Positions 24,698-33,972 of a stretch of 64,000 bases of DNA are shown here, in pieces. A program made the translations under genes and the position numbers. Source of the DNA: Lichenibacterium ramalinae (lineage in GTDB: Bacteria; Pseudomonadota; Alphaproteobacteria; Rhizobiales; Beijerinckiaceae); assembly GCF_004137085.1 (NCBI RefSeq), contig NZ_QYBC01000020.1:58964-122963 (forward strand), given 5' to 3'. The notes beneath the pieces are model-generated. The model made no database searches and had not been told where the DNA came from. It saw only the letters and a program-made list of their open reading frames with translations. The stretch's first letter is position 1. Each line of letters begins with the position of its first letter.

Positions 24698-26119
24698 ATG
24701 GTTGACGATCGCAAGCTGTTCGCGGGCGGCGCCCAGGCGGACTGGTCCCCTGCGAGCTGGCGCTCGAAGCCGGTGGAACAGTCCCCGGTCTATCCCGACG
24801 CCGGCGCCCTCGCGGCCGTGGAGGCGCAGCTCGCCGGCTTCCCGCCCCTCGTCTTCGCCGGCGAGGCGCGCAAGCTCAAGCGCTCGCTCGGTGCCGTCGC
24901 CCGGGGCGAAGCCTTCCTGCTGCAGGGCGGGGACTGCGCCGAGGCCTTCGCCGAACACGCCGCCGATACCATCCGCGACTCGTTCCGCGTGTTCCTCCAG
25001 ATGGCCCTGGTGCTGACCTTCGCCGGGGCCGTGCCGGTCGTGAAGGTGGGGCGCATCGCGGGGCAGTTCGCCAAGCCGCGCTCGGCACCGACCGAGACGG
25101 TGGACGGGGTGGAACTGCCGAGCTACCGCGGCGACATCGTCAACGACATCGCCTTCGAGGCCGCCGCCCGGGTGCCGGACCCGAAGCGCCAGCTCGACGC
25201 CTATCGCCAGTCCGCCGCCACGCTGAATCTGCTGCGCGCCTTCGCGGGCGGCGGCTACGCCAACCTCGAGAACGCCCATCGCTGGATGCTGGGCTTCGTG
25301 GCCGACAGCCCGCAATCGTCGCGCTATGCGGCGGTGGCGGACCGGCTGACCGAAAGCCTCGAGTTCATGCGGGCCATCGGGCTCGACGCCGAGCACCATC
25401 CGGAGCTGCGCCAGACGGAGTTCTACACCTCGCACGAGGCGCTGCTGCTCGGCTACGAACAGGCCCTGGCGCGCGTCGATTCGACCTCGGGCGACAGCTA
25501 CGCCACCTCGGGCCACATGATCTGGATCGGCGACCGCACCCGCCAGCCGGACGGTGCCCACGTGGAGTTCTTTCGCGGGGTCAAGAACCCCATCGGCCTG
25601 AAATGCGGCCCGTCGATGACGGCCGACGGCCTGCTGCGCCTGGTCGACCTGCTCAACCCGGCCGACGAGGCGGGGCGCCTGACGCTGATCTGCCGCTTCG
25701 GTGCCGACAAGGTCGGCGATCACCTGCCGGCGCTGGTGCGGGCGGTGGAGCGCGAAGGCCGGACGGTCGTGTGGTCCTGCGACCCCATGCACGGCAACAC
25801 CATCAAGGCGTCGAGCGGCTACAAGACCCGGCCCTTCGACCGCATCATGGGCGAGATCCGCGGCTTCTTCGACGTGCACGCGGCCGAGGGCACCGTGCCG
25901 GGCGGCATCCACCTCGAGATGACGGGCAAGAACGTGACGGAATGCACGGGCGGGGCCCGCGCCATCTCCGACACCGACCTGCACGACCGCTACCACACCT
26001 ATTGCGATCCGCGCCTCAATGCCGAGCAGTCGATCGAGGTGGCGTTCCTGGTCGCCGAGCTGCTGAAGGCTGGGCGCCGGGGCCGCACCACGCTGCCGCG
26101 GGCCGACGCCGCCGAGTGA
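24698..26119 (+). CDS. 3-deoxy-7-phosphoheptulonate synthase, class II
   Basis: 473 residues, the usual size of the plant/actinobacterial-type (class II) DAHP synthase, the first step of the shikimate pathway (phosphoenolpyruvate plus erythrose 4-phosphate). Diagnostic blocks are [10 protein letters not shown] (Cys metal ligand region), [46 protein letters not shown] and [15 protein letters not shown]. The ATG at 24698 follows GGGAGGTGGGTC. It is a single gene bounded by a strong hairpin on its 3' side. Confidence 0.95.
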   Translation: MVDDRKLFAGGAQADWSPASWRSKPVEQSPVYPDAGALAAVEAQLAGFPPLVFAGEARKLKRSLGAVARGEAFLLQGGDCAEAFAEHAADTIRDSFRVFLQMALVLTFAGAVPVVKVGRIAGQFAKPRSAPTETVDGVELPSYRGDIVNDIAFEAAARVPDPKRQLDAYRQSAATLNLLRAFAGGGYANLENAHRWMLGFVADSPQSSRYAAVADRLTESLEFMRAIGLDAEHHPELRQTEFYTSHEALLLGYEQALARVDSTSGDSYATSGHMIWIGDRTRQPDGAHVEFFRGVKNPIGLKCGPSMTADGLLRLVDLLNPADEAGRLTLICRFGADKVGDHLPALVRAVEREGRTVVWSCDPMHGNTIKASSGYKTRPFDRIMGEIRGFFDVHAAEGTVPGGIHLEMTGKNVTECTGGARAISDTDLHDRYHTYCDPRLNAEQSIEVAFLVAELLKAGRRGRTTLPRADAAE

Positions 26120-26124
26120 GACGG

Positions 26125-26153
26125 CGGCACGCCGCCCCCGCGGCGGCGTGCCG
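26125..26153. terminator. 12-bp GC hairpin between convergent genes
   Basis: CGGCACGCCGCC (26125-26136) pairs fully with GGCGGCGTGCCG (26142-26153) across a five-base loop, six bases after the DAHP synthase stop. It probably ends transcription of this gene and of the convergent glucosyltransferase. No U-tract is present. Confidence 0.55.
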
Positions 26154-26186
26154 TCAGCCGACTTCGGCCGTCAGCCGACTTTGGCC
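26153..26186. repeat. 17-bp tandem duplication at the glucosyltransferase stop codon
   Basis: GTCAGCCGACTTCGGCC (26153-26169) is followed directly by GTCAGCCGACTTTGGCC (26170-26186), identical at 16 of 17 positions. The second copy contains the last codons and stop of the minus-strand gene; the first repeats them after the stop. Confidence 0.8.
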
Positions 26187-27304
26187 TCTTCTTCCTTCAC
26201 CGTCATGGAATTGCCGCGCCAGACGAAGTCGTCGGTGAGCAGTGCCGTGGTGAACAGGAACGGCAGGAGGCAGTCCCGCAGCAGCCAGATGAAGGGGGAC
26301 GCCCAGGTCAGGCGCCAGCCCGCCGACCAGGCCAGGACGGCTTCGGCCGCCATCCACACCGCCGCCACCGCCAAACCCGCCAGCACCGGGTCGTAGCCGT
26401 AGGCCGCGGCCGCGAAGGCGGCGGCGAGCGAGGGGAACAGGCAGCCCACGAAGACTTCCAGCAGGAAGAAGGGCAGGAAGGTCACGCGCCGCAGCCGCGC
26501 CCACCGGAGCTGACGCCCCCAGACCTCGGCGAAGGTCCTGCGGCCGAGCGGCTGCTCGAAAGGATTGTCGGCGAGCCCCACCTTGAGCCCCTGGCGCCGT
26601 ACCAGCTTGGTGGCGGCGGCGTCCTCGGCGATCTCGGCCCCCAGCGCCTCGATGGAGCCGTGGCCGTCGAGCACCGGCCGGTGCCACAGCATGGACTTGC
26701 CCTGGGCGAAGCCGAATCCGATGGCTTCGGCGGCATATTGCCAGCGCGCCTGGAGGGTGTTGAGGAAGCCGCATTCGACCTCGGCCCAGAAGCTCTGCGG
26801 CCGCGAGCCGATCGGCGTCGAGCAGACGAGGCCGGTGTCGGGCCGGTAGCGCTTGAGCAGGCGCTGGATGTAGTCGGGCGGCATCAGGACGTTGGAATCC
26901 GCCATGATGATCCAGTCATGGGCGGCGCCGTGCCAGCCCTTGACGCAATTGTTGAGCTTGGGGTTGGCGCTGATGTCGTCGCGCCCGACGAGGATGCGGC
27001 TCTGGACGTGCGGATGCGCGGCGATGAGGCGACGGATCAGCGGCAGGACCGGGTCGTCCGCCTCCTCGCAGCAGAAGATCAGCTCGTAATGCGGGTAGTC
27101 GAGCCGGAAGCTCGAGCCGAGCGTCTCCTCCTCGAAATTGTCCATGCCGCACACGGGGCGCATGAGGCTGACCGGGGGAGCGTCGTGGGGAACCGGGAAG
27201 GCTTCGGGGATCTTGCGGCAGCGATAGGCCGCGACACCGGTGCTGAACAGCTGCGCGCCCGTCATCAGAACCGAAAAACCCGCCGCGCATTCGGCTACCG
27301 TCAT
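26171..27304 (-). CDS. GT2/GT21 ceramide glucosyltransferase-like (HpnI-type)
   Basis: 377 residues from ATG 27304; an upstream in-frame extension is low-complexity. The N-terminal membrane helix (AAGFSVLMTGAQLFSTGVAA) is followed by PPVSLMRPVCGMDNFEEETL, then the acidic pair region WIIMADSNVLMPPDYI, a later acidic block (EIAEDAAATKLV) and the (Q/R)xxRW motif RQLRWARLRR. Two or three C-terminal helices follow. The family uses UDP-sugars to glycosylate ceramide, diacylglycerol or, as HpnI, hopanoid precursors (UDP-GlcNAc onto bacteriohopanetetrol). No hopanoid genes are adjacent, so the acceptor is undecided. Confidence 0.85.
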   Translation of the reverse strand: MTVAECAAGFSVLMTGAQLFSTGVAAYRCRKIPEAFPVPHDAPPVSLMRPVCGMDNFEEETLGSSFRLDYPHYELIFCCEEADDPVLPLIRRLIAAHPHVQSRILVGRDDISANPKLNNCVKGWHGAAHDWIIMADSNVLMPPDYIQRLLKRYRPDTGLVCSTPIGSRPQSFWAEVECGFLNTLQARWQYAAEAIGFGFAQGKSMLWHRPVLDGHGSIEALGAEIAEDAAATKLVRRQGLKVGLADNPFEQPLGRRTFAEVWGRQLRWARLRRVTFLPFFLLEVFVGCLFPSLAAAFAAAAYGYDPVLAGLAVAAVWMAAEAVLAWSAGWRLTWASPFIWLLRDCLLPFLFTTALLTDDFVWRGNSMTVKEEEAKVG

Positions 27305-27629
27305 GATCGACCTTCCCTGCCGCCCCTGTCGCCCGCTCCCGGCGCCGCGATCCCATGTCCCGGCCCGGGAAAACCCGCGGTCGCCCCGCAGGTTGCCTGC
27401 CCGAATCGAGGCGGCAAGTCCAGCCGATGGGCACGGAAGCTCCGCGGCGGCGACGTCGTGTTGCCGCAGAAACACGGGAACTGCGACGATCCGTCAGCGA
27501 GCGGTGGCGAAAACCGGGCGACATCGCGGCGGGCCGCGTTCATCGACGGTGCAGACTTTCCGGGCTAATCAACCCCGATCCGCGTGGCACGCCGCCGCCG
27601 CGGACCGCTCGATCCCAAGGGGTGAGGAC
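27305..27629. other. Divergent intergenic region
   Basis: 325 bases between the starts of the glucosyltransferase (minus) and the small secreted protein (plus). Promoters in both directions are expected. No RNA motif or repeat seen. Confidence 0.4.
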
Positions 27630-27914
27630 ATGCTCAAGACCATCAGGCTCGCGGCCGCCGCCGCCGTCATCATCGCCGCCCTGCCGTTGTCGGCCGAAGC
27701 CTTCCCGGTCGCCACCGCGCCGGTGGCCGGCCCCGATGCCGGCGTGACCCTCGTCGCCGGCGGCTGCGGCCCCGGCTTCCACCGCGGCCCGCTCCTCGGC
27801 TGCCGCCCGAACGGGTTCCGCCGGCCCTTCGTGCGCCCGTTGGTCCGCCCCTTCGTGCGCCGCCCGTTCTGCCGCACGGTGCTGCTGCCGCTGCCGCACC
27901 GCGTTTGCCGCTGA
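27630..27914 (+). CDS. Small secreted Gly/Arg/Pro-rich protein (GCGPGFHRGP type)
   Basis: 94 residues. A clear Sec signal peptide (IRLAAAAAVIIAALPLSAEA, cleavage near AEA-F) precedes a mature chain with GGCGPGFHRGPLLGCRPNG and Arg/Pro/Phe repeats (RPFVRPLVRPFVRRPF). Short exported proteins with this GCGPGFHRGP...GC motif are frequent in Methylobacterium and Bradyrhizobium relatives and have no assigned role. GGTGAGG precedes the ATG. Confidence 0.7.
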   Translation: MLKTIRLAAAAAVIIAALPLSAEAFPVATAPVAGPDAGVTLVAGGCGPGFHRGPLLGCRPNGFRRPFVRPLVRPFVRRPFCRTVLLPLPHRVCR

Positions 27915-28031
27915 ACGGCAGTTTCGTTAACCACGTCGGACGGCGCGCGCTCGAGGGCGCGCGCCTTGCCTTGATCTAGAACAAAACAAGAACGAAAATG
28001 CTTCGGCCCGAGGAGGCCGGAGGATCATTCC

Positions 28032-28121
28032 ATGTTGCGACGCTTGGCGGCCGATGCCGTCGAACTCCTGGCCCTGGCGGCCTTCCTGTGCTGCGTCGCC
28101 ATGCTGGCGCATTGGCCCTGA
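28032..28121 (+). CDS. 29-residue hydrophobic peptide upstream of dnaE
   Basis: ATG 28032 follows GAGGAGGCCGGAGGATCATTCC, which has two purine-rich candidate binding sites. The peptide begins MLRRLAADAVELLALAAFLC, continues hydrophobic and ends HWP: one positively charged start and one membrane helix. It could be a real small membrane protein or a leader of the following gene, which starts 100 bases later. It is too short to judge from composition. Confidence 0.4.
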   Translation: MLRRLAADAVELLALAAFLCCVAMLAHWP

Positions 28122-28221
28122 GGCGGGCCGCCATGCCGCTGTGCACGGACCGCCACCGCCCCTCGACTCGCGGCTCCGGCCGGCGCATGGAATGCCGCTC
28201 GACGACGCGAGGGGGCTCACA

Positions 28222-31200
28222 GTGACGACGACCACCGGGCCCGGCTTCGTTCACCTGCACGTCCACACGTCCTTCTCGCTGCGCGAGGGGGCGCTGACCA
28301 TCGCCAAGCTGACGAAGCTGGCCGTGGCCGACGCCATGCCGGCGCTCGCCATCACCGACACCAACAACCTCTTCGGCGCGCTCGAATTCTCCGAGAAGCT
28401 GTCGAAGGAGGGCGTTCAGCCCATCACCGGCATCCAGCTGACGGTCGACTTCGGCGACGGCGCCCTGTTCGGCCGCGACGTGGCGCGCAACGCCCGCGGC
28501 GCCGTGGTGATCCTGGCGGCGAGCGAGGTCGGCTACACCAACCTGATGCGCCTGGCGTCCGAAGCTTATACGCGGCCCGAGCCCGGGGACGAGCCGCACA
28601 TCGCCCTCGACCGTCTGGACCTCGGCACGGAAGGTCTGATCCTGCTCACGGGCGGGCCCAACGGCGCCATCGACCGCGTGCTGGCCTTGGGCAAGCCGGA
28701 GCCGGCGGCGGCCCGCCTCGACCGGCTGGTCGCGCTCTTCGGCGACAGCGACGTCTACGTCGAGCTGCAGCGCCACGGCCTGCCGGAGGAGAAGCGCATC
28801 GAGGGCCAGCTTCTCGATCTCGCCTATGGCCGGCGCCTGCGCCTCGTCGCCACCAACGAGCCCTTCTTCGCCGCCACGTCGGACCACGAGGCGCATGACG
28901 CGCTGATCTGCATCGCGGAAGGGCAGGTGCTGGGCACGCCCGACCGACGTCAGCTGTCGCCGGAGCACCGCTTCCGGACGCGGGCCGAGATGGTGGCGCT
29001 CTTCGCCGACCTGCCGGAGGCGACCGCCAACACGGTCGAGATCGCGCGCCGCTGTTCCTACCGGCCGCGCACCCGCAAGCCCATCCTGCCCAATTACACC
29101 GCCCCCGACGGGACCGTGCTCGACGCCGAGGCGGCGCTGCGCGAGCAGGCCGCCACGGGCCTCGCGGCGCGGCTCGCCGCCCATGGCCCGGCCCCGGGCT
29201 TCGCCGAGGACGACTACGACCAGCGCCTCGCCTTCGAGCTCGACGTCATCTCGAAGATGAAGTTCCCCGGCTACTTCCTCATCGTGTCGGACTTCATCAA
29301 ATGGGCCAAGGCCCACGACATCCCGGTCGGGCCGGGCCGCGGCTCGGGCGCGGGATCGCTCGTCGCCTATGCCCTCACCGTGACGGACCTCGACCCGATG
29401 CGCTTCGGGCTGCTGTTCGAGCGCTTCCTGAACCCCGAGCGCATCTCGATGCCGGATTTCGACATCGACTTCTGCCAGACGCGGCGCGAGGAGGTGATAC
29501 AATACGTCCGCCACCGCTACGGGCTCGACCGCGTGGCGCAGATCGTGACGTTCGGGTCCTTCCTGGCGCGCGGCGTGCTGCGCAACGTCGGGCGCGTGCT
29601 GGAGATGCCGCTCGGCCAGGTCGACAAGCTGGCCAAGCTCGTCCCCCAGAACCCCGCCAACCCCGTCACGCTGGCCCAGGCCATCGAGGGCGAGCCGCGG
29701 CTGCAGGAAGCCGCCGCCGAGGACGAGAAGGTCGAGAAGCTCCTCGCCATCTCGCGGACGCTGGAGGGGCTCTATTCCAACGCCTCGACCCACGCCGCCG
29801 GCATCGTCATCGGCGACCGGCCCCTGCACGAGCTCGTGCCCCTGTACAAGGACCCCAAGTCCGACATGCCGGCGACCCAGTTCAACATGAAATGGGTGGA
29901 GCCGGCCGGCCTCGTGAAGTTCGACTTCCTCGGCCTGAAGACGCTGACGGTGATCGACGTGTGCCTGAAGCTCATCGCGCAGCGCGGCATCAGGCTCGAC
30001 ATCTCCAAGATCCCGCTCGACGACGCGCCCTCCTACGCCATGCTGGGCCGGGGCGAGACCGTCGGGGTGTTCCAGGTGGAATCGGTCGGCATGCGCAAGG
30101 CGCTGGCCGAGATGAAGGCGGACCGGCTCGAGGACATCATCGCGCTCGTCGCCCTCTACCGGCCCGGGCCCATGGCCAACATCCCGGTCTATTGCGCCCG
30201 CAAGCTCGGCGAGGAGGTGCCGGAATACCCGCATCCGAAGCTCGAGCCCGTGCTGAAGGAAACCTTCGGCGTCATCATCTACCAGGAGCAGGTGATGCAG
30301 GCCGCGCAGGTCCTGTCGGGATATTCGCTCGGCGAGGCCGACATGCTCCGCCGCGCCATGGGCAAGAAGATCAAGGCCGAGATGGACGCCCAGCGCGTCC
30401 GCTTCGTCGACGGCGCCGTCGAGCGCGACGTCCCCCGGGCCAAGGCCGACGAGATCTTCGACCTCCTGGCGAAGTTCGCCGACTACGGCTTCAACAAGAG
30501 CCACGCCGCCGCCTACGCGCTGATCTCCTACCAGACCGCCTTCCTCAAGGCGAACTACCCGGTCGAGTTCCTGGCCGCCTCGATGACGCTCGACAAGGCC
30601 AATACCGACAAGCTGTCCGAATTCCGCCAGGAAGCGCAGCGGCTGAAGATCACGGTCGAGCCGCCGTCGGTGAACCTGTCGGGCGTCGACTTCGAGGTCG
30701 ATGCCGAGAAGCGCACCATCCGCTACGCGCTGTCCGCCGTGAAGGGTGCGGGCGAGGGCCAGGTGGCGGCGCTGGTGCGGGCGCGGGGCGGCAAGCCCTT
30801 CGCCGGCCTCGGCGACTTCGCGGCCCGCATCAACCCGCGGGAGGTCAACAAGAAGGTGCTGGAAAGCCTCGCCGCCGCCGGGGCCTTCGACGAGCTGGAG
30901 GAGGACCGCGCCGTGGTGTTCGGCGGCATCGAGACCATGATGGCGGAGGCCAACCGCATCCACGGCGAGCGCCAGGCGGGGCAGAGCGCGCTGTTCGGCG
31001 GCGCCGACGAGGTCCCCACGCTGCGCCTCGACCGGACCCGGTCCTGGCCGGCCGCGCAGCGGCTGAAGCGCGAGTTCGACGCCATCGGCTTCTTCCTGTC
31101 GGGCCACCCGCTCGACGATTACGGCCGCGTGCTGGACCGGTTGAAGGTGGAACGGTGGGCGAACTTCGCCCGCGCCGTGAAGGCCGGCGCGTCCGGCGCC

Positions 31201-31671
31201 CGGCTCGCCGCCACCGTGCTCGACCGCAACGAGCGCCGCACGAAATCCGGCAACAAGATCGGCATCGTCAACCTGTCCGATCCGACGGGCCAATACGAGG
31301 CCATCATGTTCCAGGAAACGCTGAACACCTACCGGGACCTGTTCGAGAAGGGCAATGCCGTGCTGCTCGACGTGCAGGCCAGCGCGGAGGGCGACGAGGT
31401 CCGGGTGCGGATCGTCAAGGCCGAGGGGCTGGAACAGGCCGCCTGCCGCATCGGCAAGGGCCTGCGCATCCACCTGCGCGACGCCGGGCCGATCGGCGCC
31501 ATCGCATCGACGCTGACGCGGCGCGGCGATGGCGAAGTCTGCTTCCGGGTGCCGTCCGACGGCGGCCGGCGCGAGGTGGAGGTGAAGCTGCGCGAGCGCT
31601 TCGCCGTGTCGCCCGAAGTCGCCAATGCCCTCCGGGTGCTGGCCGGGGTGACGCAGGTCGAGAACCTGTAG
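28222..31671 (+). CDS. dnaE: DNA polymerase III alpha subunit
   Basis: 1149 residues, the replicative polymerase of the chromosome. The PHP domain starts at once (HLHVHTSFSLREGALT, 11-26). The polymerase active-site acidic block PDFDIDFCQ lies near 412, GPGRGSGAGSLVAYALTVTD near 370, and FNKSHAAAYALISYQTAFLK near 758. The C-terminus has the OB-fold and tau-binding region. I choose GTG 28222 with GAGGGGG just before it because the family begins a few residues ahead of HLHVHT; ATG 28192 is possible. It stands as a single gene. Confidence 0.95.
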   Translation: MTTTTGPGFVHLHVHTSFSLREGALTIAKLTKLAVADAMPALAITDTNNLFGALEFSEKLSKEGVQPITGIQLTVDFGDGALFGRDVARNARGAVVILAASEVGYTNLMRLASEAYTRPEPGDEPHIALDRLDLGTEGLILLTGGPNGAIDRVLALGKPEPAAARLDRLVALFGDSDVYVELQRHGLPEEKRIEGQLLDLAYGRRLRLVATNEPFFAATSDHEAHDALICIAEGQVLGTPDRRQLSPEHRFRTRAEMVALFADLPEATANTVEIARRCSYRPRTRKPILPNYTAPDGTVLDAEAALREQAATGLAARLAAHGPAPGFAEDDYDQRLAFELDVISKMKFPGYFLIVSDFIKWAKAHDIPVGPGRGSGAGSLVAYALTVTDLDPMRFGLLFERFLNPERISMPDFDIDFCQTRREEVIQYVRHRYGLDRVAQIVTFGSFLARGVLRNVGRVLEMPLGQVDKLAKLVPQNPANPVTLAQAIEGEPRLQEAAAEDEKVEKLLAISRTLEGLYSNASTHAAGIVIGDRPLHELVPLYKDPKSDMPATQFNMKWVEPAGLVKFDFLGLKTLTVIDVCLKLIAQRGIRLDISKIPLDDAPSYAMLGRGETVGVFQVESVGMRKALAEMKADRLEDIIALVALYRPGPMANIPVYCARKLGEEVPEYPHPKLEPVLKETFGVIIYQEQVMQAAQVLSGYSLGEADMLRRAMGKKIKAEMDAQRVRFVDGAVERDVPRAKADEIFDLLAKFADYGFNKSHAAAYALISYQTAFLKANYPVEFLAASMTLDKANTDKLSEFRQEAQRLKITVEPPSVNLSGVDFEVDAEKRTIRYALSAVKGAGEGQVAALVRARGGKPFAGLGDFAARINPREVNKKVLESLAAAGAFDELEEDRAVVFGGIETMMAEANRIHGERQAGQSALFGGADEVPTLRLDRTRSWPAAQRLKREFDAIGFFLSGHPLDDYGRVLDRLKVERWANFARAVKAGASGARLAATVLDRNERRTKSGNKIGIVNLSDPTGQYEAIMFQETLNTYRDLFEKGNAVLLDVQASAEGDEVRVRIVKAEGLEQAACRIGKGLRIHLRDAGPIGAIASTLTRRGDGEVCFRVPSDGGRREVEVKLRERFAVSPEVANALRVLAGVTQVENL

Positions 31672-31687
31672 GGCAGGCCGGGCGGCT

Positions 31688-32011
31688 TCAGCCGCGCATC
31701 ACGGCGCCGGTCGCGAGATAGCGGTCCCGCACCCAGCCGCGGGTGCCGCGGCGTTCGACGCGGCACCAGCCGCCCTTGGCGAGCTTGCGGCAGCCCAGCG
31801 TGACGACCCGCAGGGCCCCGGACTTGAGATAGCCGACCTTCGGGGAGGCGGGATCGGGGGCGCGGTGCATCCAGGCGACGTGGCCCGGCGCGACGGCGAT
31901 CACGCGCCGGTAGGTGGCGGCCTCGGCGGGGCTGGCCCCGAGCGGGGCCAAGATCGGGGCCAGGAGCAGGGCGAGGGCGGCGAGGCGGGGCAGGGCGTTC
32001 GGCAGGCGCAT
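31688..32011 (-). CDS. Secreted SH3-domain protein
   Basis: 107 residues. A signal peptide (LAALALLLAPILAPLGASPA, cleavage near AEA-A) is followed by a bacterial SH3-like domain: VAWMHRAPDPASPKVGYLKS, ALRVVTLGCRKLAKGGWCRV, RRGTRGWVRDRYLA. Such domains bind peptidoglycan or are general periplasmic modules. Two Cys (GC.. and WC) could form a disulfide. It is convergent with dnaE, 16 bases from its stop. Confidence 0.8.
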   Translation of the reverse strand: MRLPNALPRLAALALLLAPILAPLGASPAEAATYRRVIAVAPGHVAWMHRAPDPASPKVGYLKSGALRVVTLGCRKLAKGGWCRVERRGTRGWVRDRYLATGAVMRG

Positions 32012-32218
32012 GGCGATCTCGGCCTCTGTCGTGGGCGGAATGCCGACGATCCCCTCCCCAACGTGACGCCGGGCGGCTAGGTTCAGAGCCGCGCCGGTGC
32101 CGCGGGCTCGACCTCCGGGAGATTGCGGGTCGGCAGCCCCGACGACGCCGTCGGACCCGCTCCCGCGTCGCCGCCCGCGTGAATGCACCCCACCACCGAA
32201 CGCCGAGCCAGGATCCGA

Positions 32219-33193
32219 ATGGTGCCGCCCCTCGACGAAGACAGCCTGATCGCCCGCTTCTTCGCCCCCATCGCGGGGCCGGGCGGGCTCGGGCTGAAGG
32301 ACGATGCGGCCGTCGTGGTGCCGCCGCCCGGACAGGACCTCGTCGTCACGGTCGACGCGTTGGTGGCGGGCGGGCATTTCTTCGCCGAGGATCCGCCCGC
32401 CAGCATCGCCCGCAAGGCCCTGCGGGTGAACCTGTCCGACCTCGCCGCCAAGGGCGCGGAGCCGCTCGGCTTCACGCTGGCGCTGGCGCTGCCGGCCGGC
32501 TGGACCGCCGACTGGCTGCAGGACTTCGCGCGGGGGCTCGGCGAGGACGCGGCCGGGTTCGCCTGCCCGCTGCTCGGCGGCGACACCGTGAAGGCTGCCG
32601 GCGCCCTGACCCTGTCGATCACGGCCTTCGGCGCCGTGCCGGCCGGCCGCATGGTGCCGCGCACCGGAGCCCGCGCAGGCGACCGGCTCTACGTGTCGGG
32701 CACCATCGGCGATGCCGCGCTCGGGCTGCAGCTGCGGCTCGGCCGCGGCGCCGCAGCGCCCGGGAACGAGCACCTCCTCGACCGCTACCTCCATCCGCAG
32801 CCGCGCCTGGCCCTGCGCGACGCGCTGCGCCGGCACGCTTCGGGCGCCATGGACGTTTCCGATGGGCTGGTGGGGGACCTCGCCAAGATGATGCGGGCGT
32901 CCGGCGCCTCGGCCGAGGTGGACCTCGCGGCGGTTCCGCTGTCGCCCGCGGCGCGGCGCGCCTGTGACGGGGACGCGGCGGCCTTCGACATCGCCGTGAC
33001 GGGCGGTGACGATTACGAGATCCTGGCGAGCGTGCCCGAGGGCGAGGCCGAGGCCTACGAGGCGGCGGCGGCGGCGGCGGGCGTGCCGGTGGCGGCCATC
33101 GGCCGAGTGGTCGCCGGCTCGGGGCCGGCGCTGTTCCGCGACCGCGGCGGCACGCCGAAGGCGTTCGCGCGCGGCTCCTTCAGCCATTTCTGA
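32219..33193 (+). CDS. thiL: Thiamine-monophosphate kinase
   Basis: 324 residues, phosphorylating thiamine phosphate to thiamine diphosphate. It shows LKDDAAVVVPP (ATP/Mg site), VNLSDLAAKGAEPLGFTLAL, LGGDTVKA, LYVSGTIGDAALGL, HPQPRLALRDAL, MDVSDGLVGDLAKMM and TGGDDYEIL in the order of the PurM-like superfamily. I prefer ATG 32219 (AGGA eight bases before); ATG 32183 would add twelve residues. thiE lies 9 kb away, so thiamine genes are scattered. Confidence 0.92.
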   Translation: MVPPLDEDSLIARFFAPIAGPGGLGLKDDAAVVVPPPGQDLVVTVDALVAGGHFFAEDPPASIARKALRVNLSDLAAKGAEPLGFTLALALPAGWTADWLQDFARGLGEDAAGFACPLLGGDTVKAAGALTLSITAFGAVPAGRMVPRTGARAGDRLYVSGTIGDAALGLQLRLGRGAAAPGNEHLLDRYLHPQPRLALRDALRRHASGAMDVSDGLVGDLAKMMRASGASAEVDLAAVPLSPAARRACDGDAAAFDIAVTGGDDYEILASVPEGEAEAYEAAAAAAGVPVAAIGRVVAGSGPALFRDRGGTPKAFARGSFSHF

Positions 33194-33196
33194 GCG

Positions 33197-33829
33197 TCAG
33201 GGCAGGCCGGAGGCGAGGCCGCGGCCGACCGTGACGTCGAAGGCAAGGGTGGTGTTGCCGGTGAGCGCATAGGCGAAGCCGGCCCCGACCCGGGGCGCGG
33301 CATAAAGGTTGCCGGCGCCGTTCATCAGGTCGTTGACACTGTCCGTGGTGCCGCCGACGAGGCCCGGCCCAACGACGGGCCTGGCGACGAGCAGCCCCGC
33401 CGTGACGAAGGGCGTGACGCGGCCCATCGGATAGCCGACCTGCGCGCTGGCCTCGCCGAAATCGAATCCCTTGAGGCCCGGCCGGCCCCAGACCGACGGC
33501 GTGTAGCCGGTCGTGCCCTGGAGGCCGAGCAGCATGCCGTTGGACAGGACGCGGTCGTAGCCGGCGTAGACGTAGCCGCCGATGCCGCCCTTGATGCCTC
33601 GGCCGCCGACGCCGACGATTTCGGAGCCGATGTAGAGCCCGTGGTAGATCGACTCCGGCACCTGCGGGTCGAGCGCCATGCCGGGCAGGGGGGCGGCGGC
33701 CGTCGCGGCGAGGGACGGCGTCGTGGCCGGGGGCGGCACGGCGATCAGCAGCGGCAGGGGTTCGGCGGCCCGGGCCGCCGCGGGGATACCCGCCGCCAGA
33801 ACTGCCGCCAGCATCAGCGCGCGCCTCAT
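33197..33829 (-). CDS. Outer-membrane beta-barrel-like protein
   Basis: 210 residues from ATG 33829. A signal peptide (RRALMLAAVLAAGIPAAARA, cleavage near ARA-A) is followed by a Pro/Ala linker. Alternating aromatic/Gly-rich strands come next (GGIGGYVYAGYDRVLSNGML, FGEASAQVGYPMGRVTPFVT, VGAGFAYALTGNTTLAFDV), typical of small eight-stranded porin-like/Omp25-like barrels of Hyphomicrobiales. It lacks the usual C-terminal Phe and ends GLP, so proper BAM targeting is uncertain. It is convergent with thiL three bases away. Confidence 0.65.
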   Translation of the reverse strand: MRRALMLAAVLAAGIPAAARAAEPLPLLIAVPPPATTPSLAATAAAPLPGMALDPQVPESIYHGLYIGSEIVGVGGRGIKGGIGGYVYAGYDRVLSNGMLLGLQGTTGYTPSVWGRPGLKGFDFGEASAQVGYPMGRVTPFVTAGLLVARPVVGPGLVGGTTDSVNDLMNGAGNLYAAPRVGAGFAYALTGNTTLAFDVTVGRGLASGLP

Positions 33830-33972
33830 CGTCGAACACTCCGACACGTCATGGAGCTTCAGCTTTGCCCGGGGTGCTGGGCGGAAGCAAGGCCGGCCGG
33901 GGGAGCCGGCTTGCCCTGACACTAGGCAGCGGCGACACTTCGTTCCGATCCGAAGCGTCCCGGGACCCCGTC

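Noticed and set aside
28054..28221. N-terminal extension of dnaE
   Set aside because: It is low-complexity and out of family; the PHP domain starts right after GTG 28222.
27976..31473. 1165-codon minus-strand open frame
   Set aside because: Antisense to dnaE with Arg/His/Gly-rich, low-complexity translation; a product of high GC.
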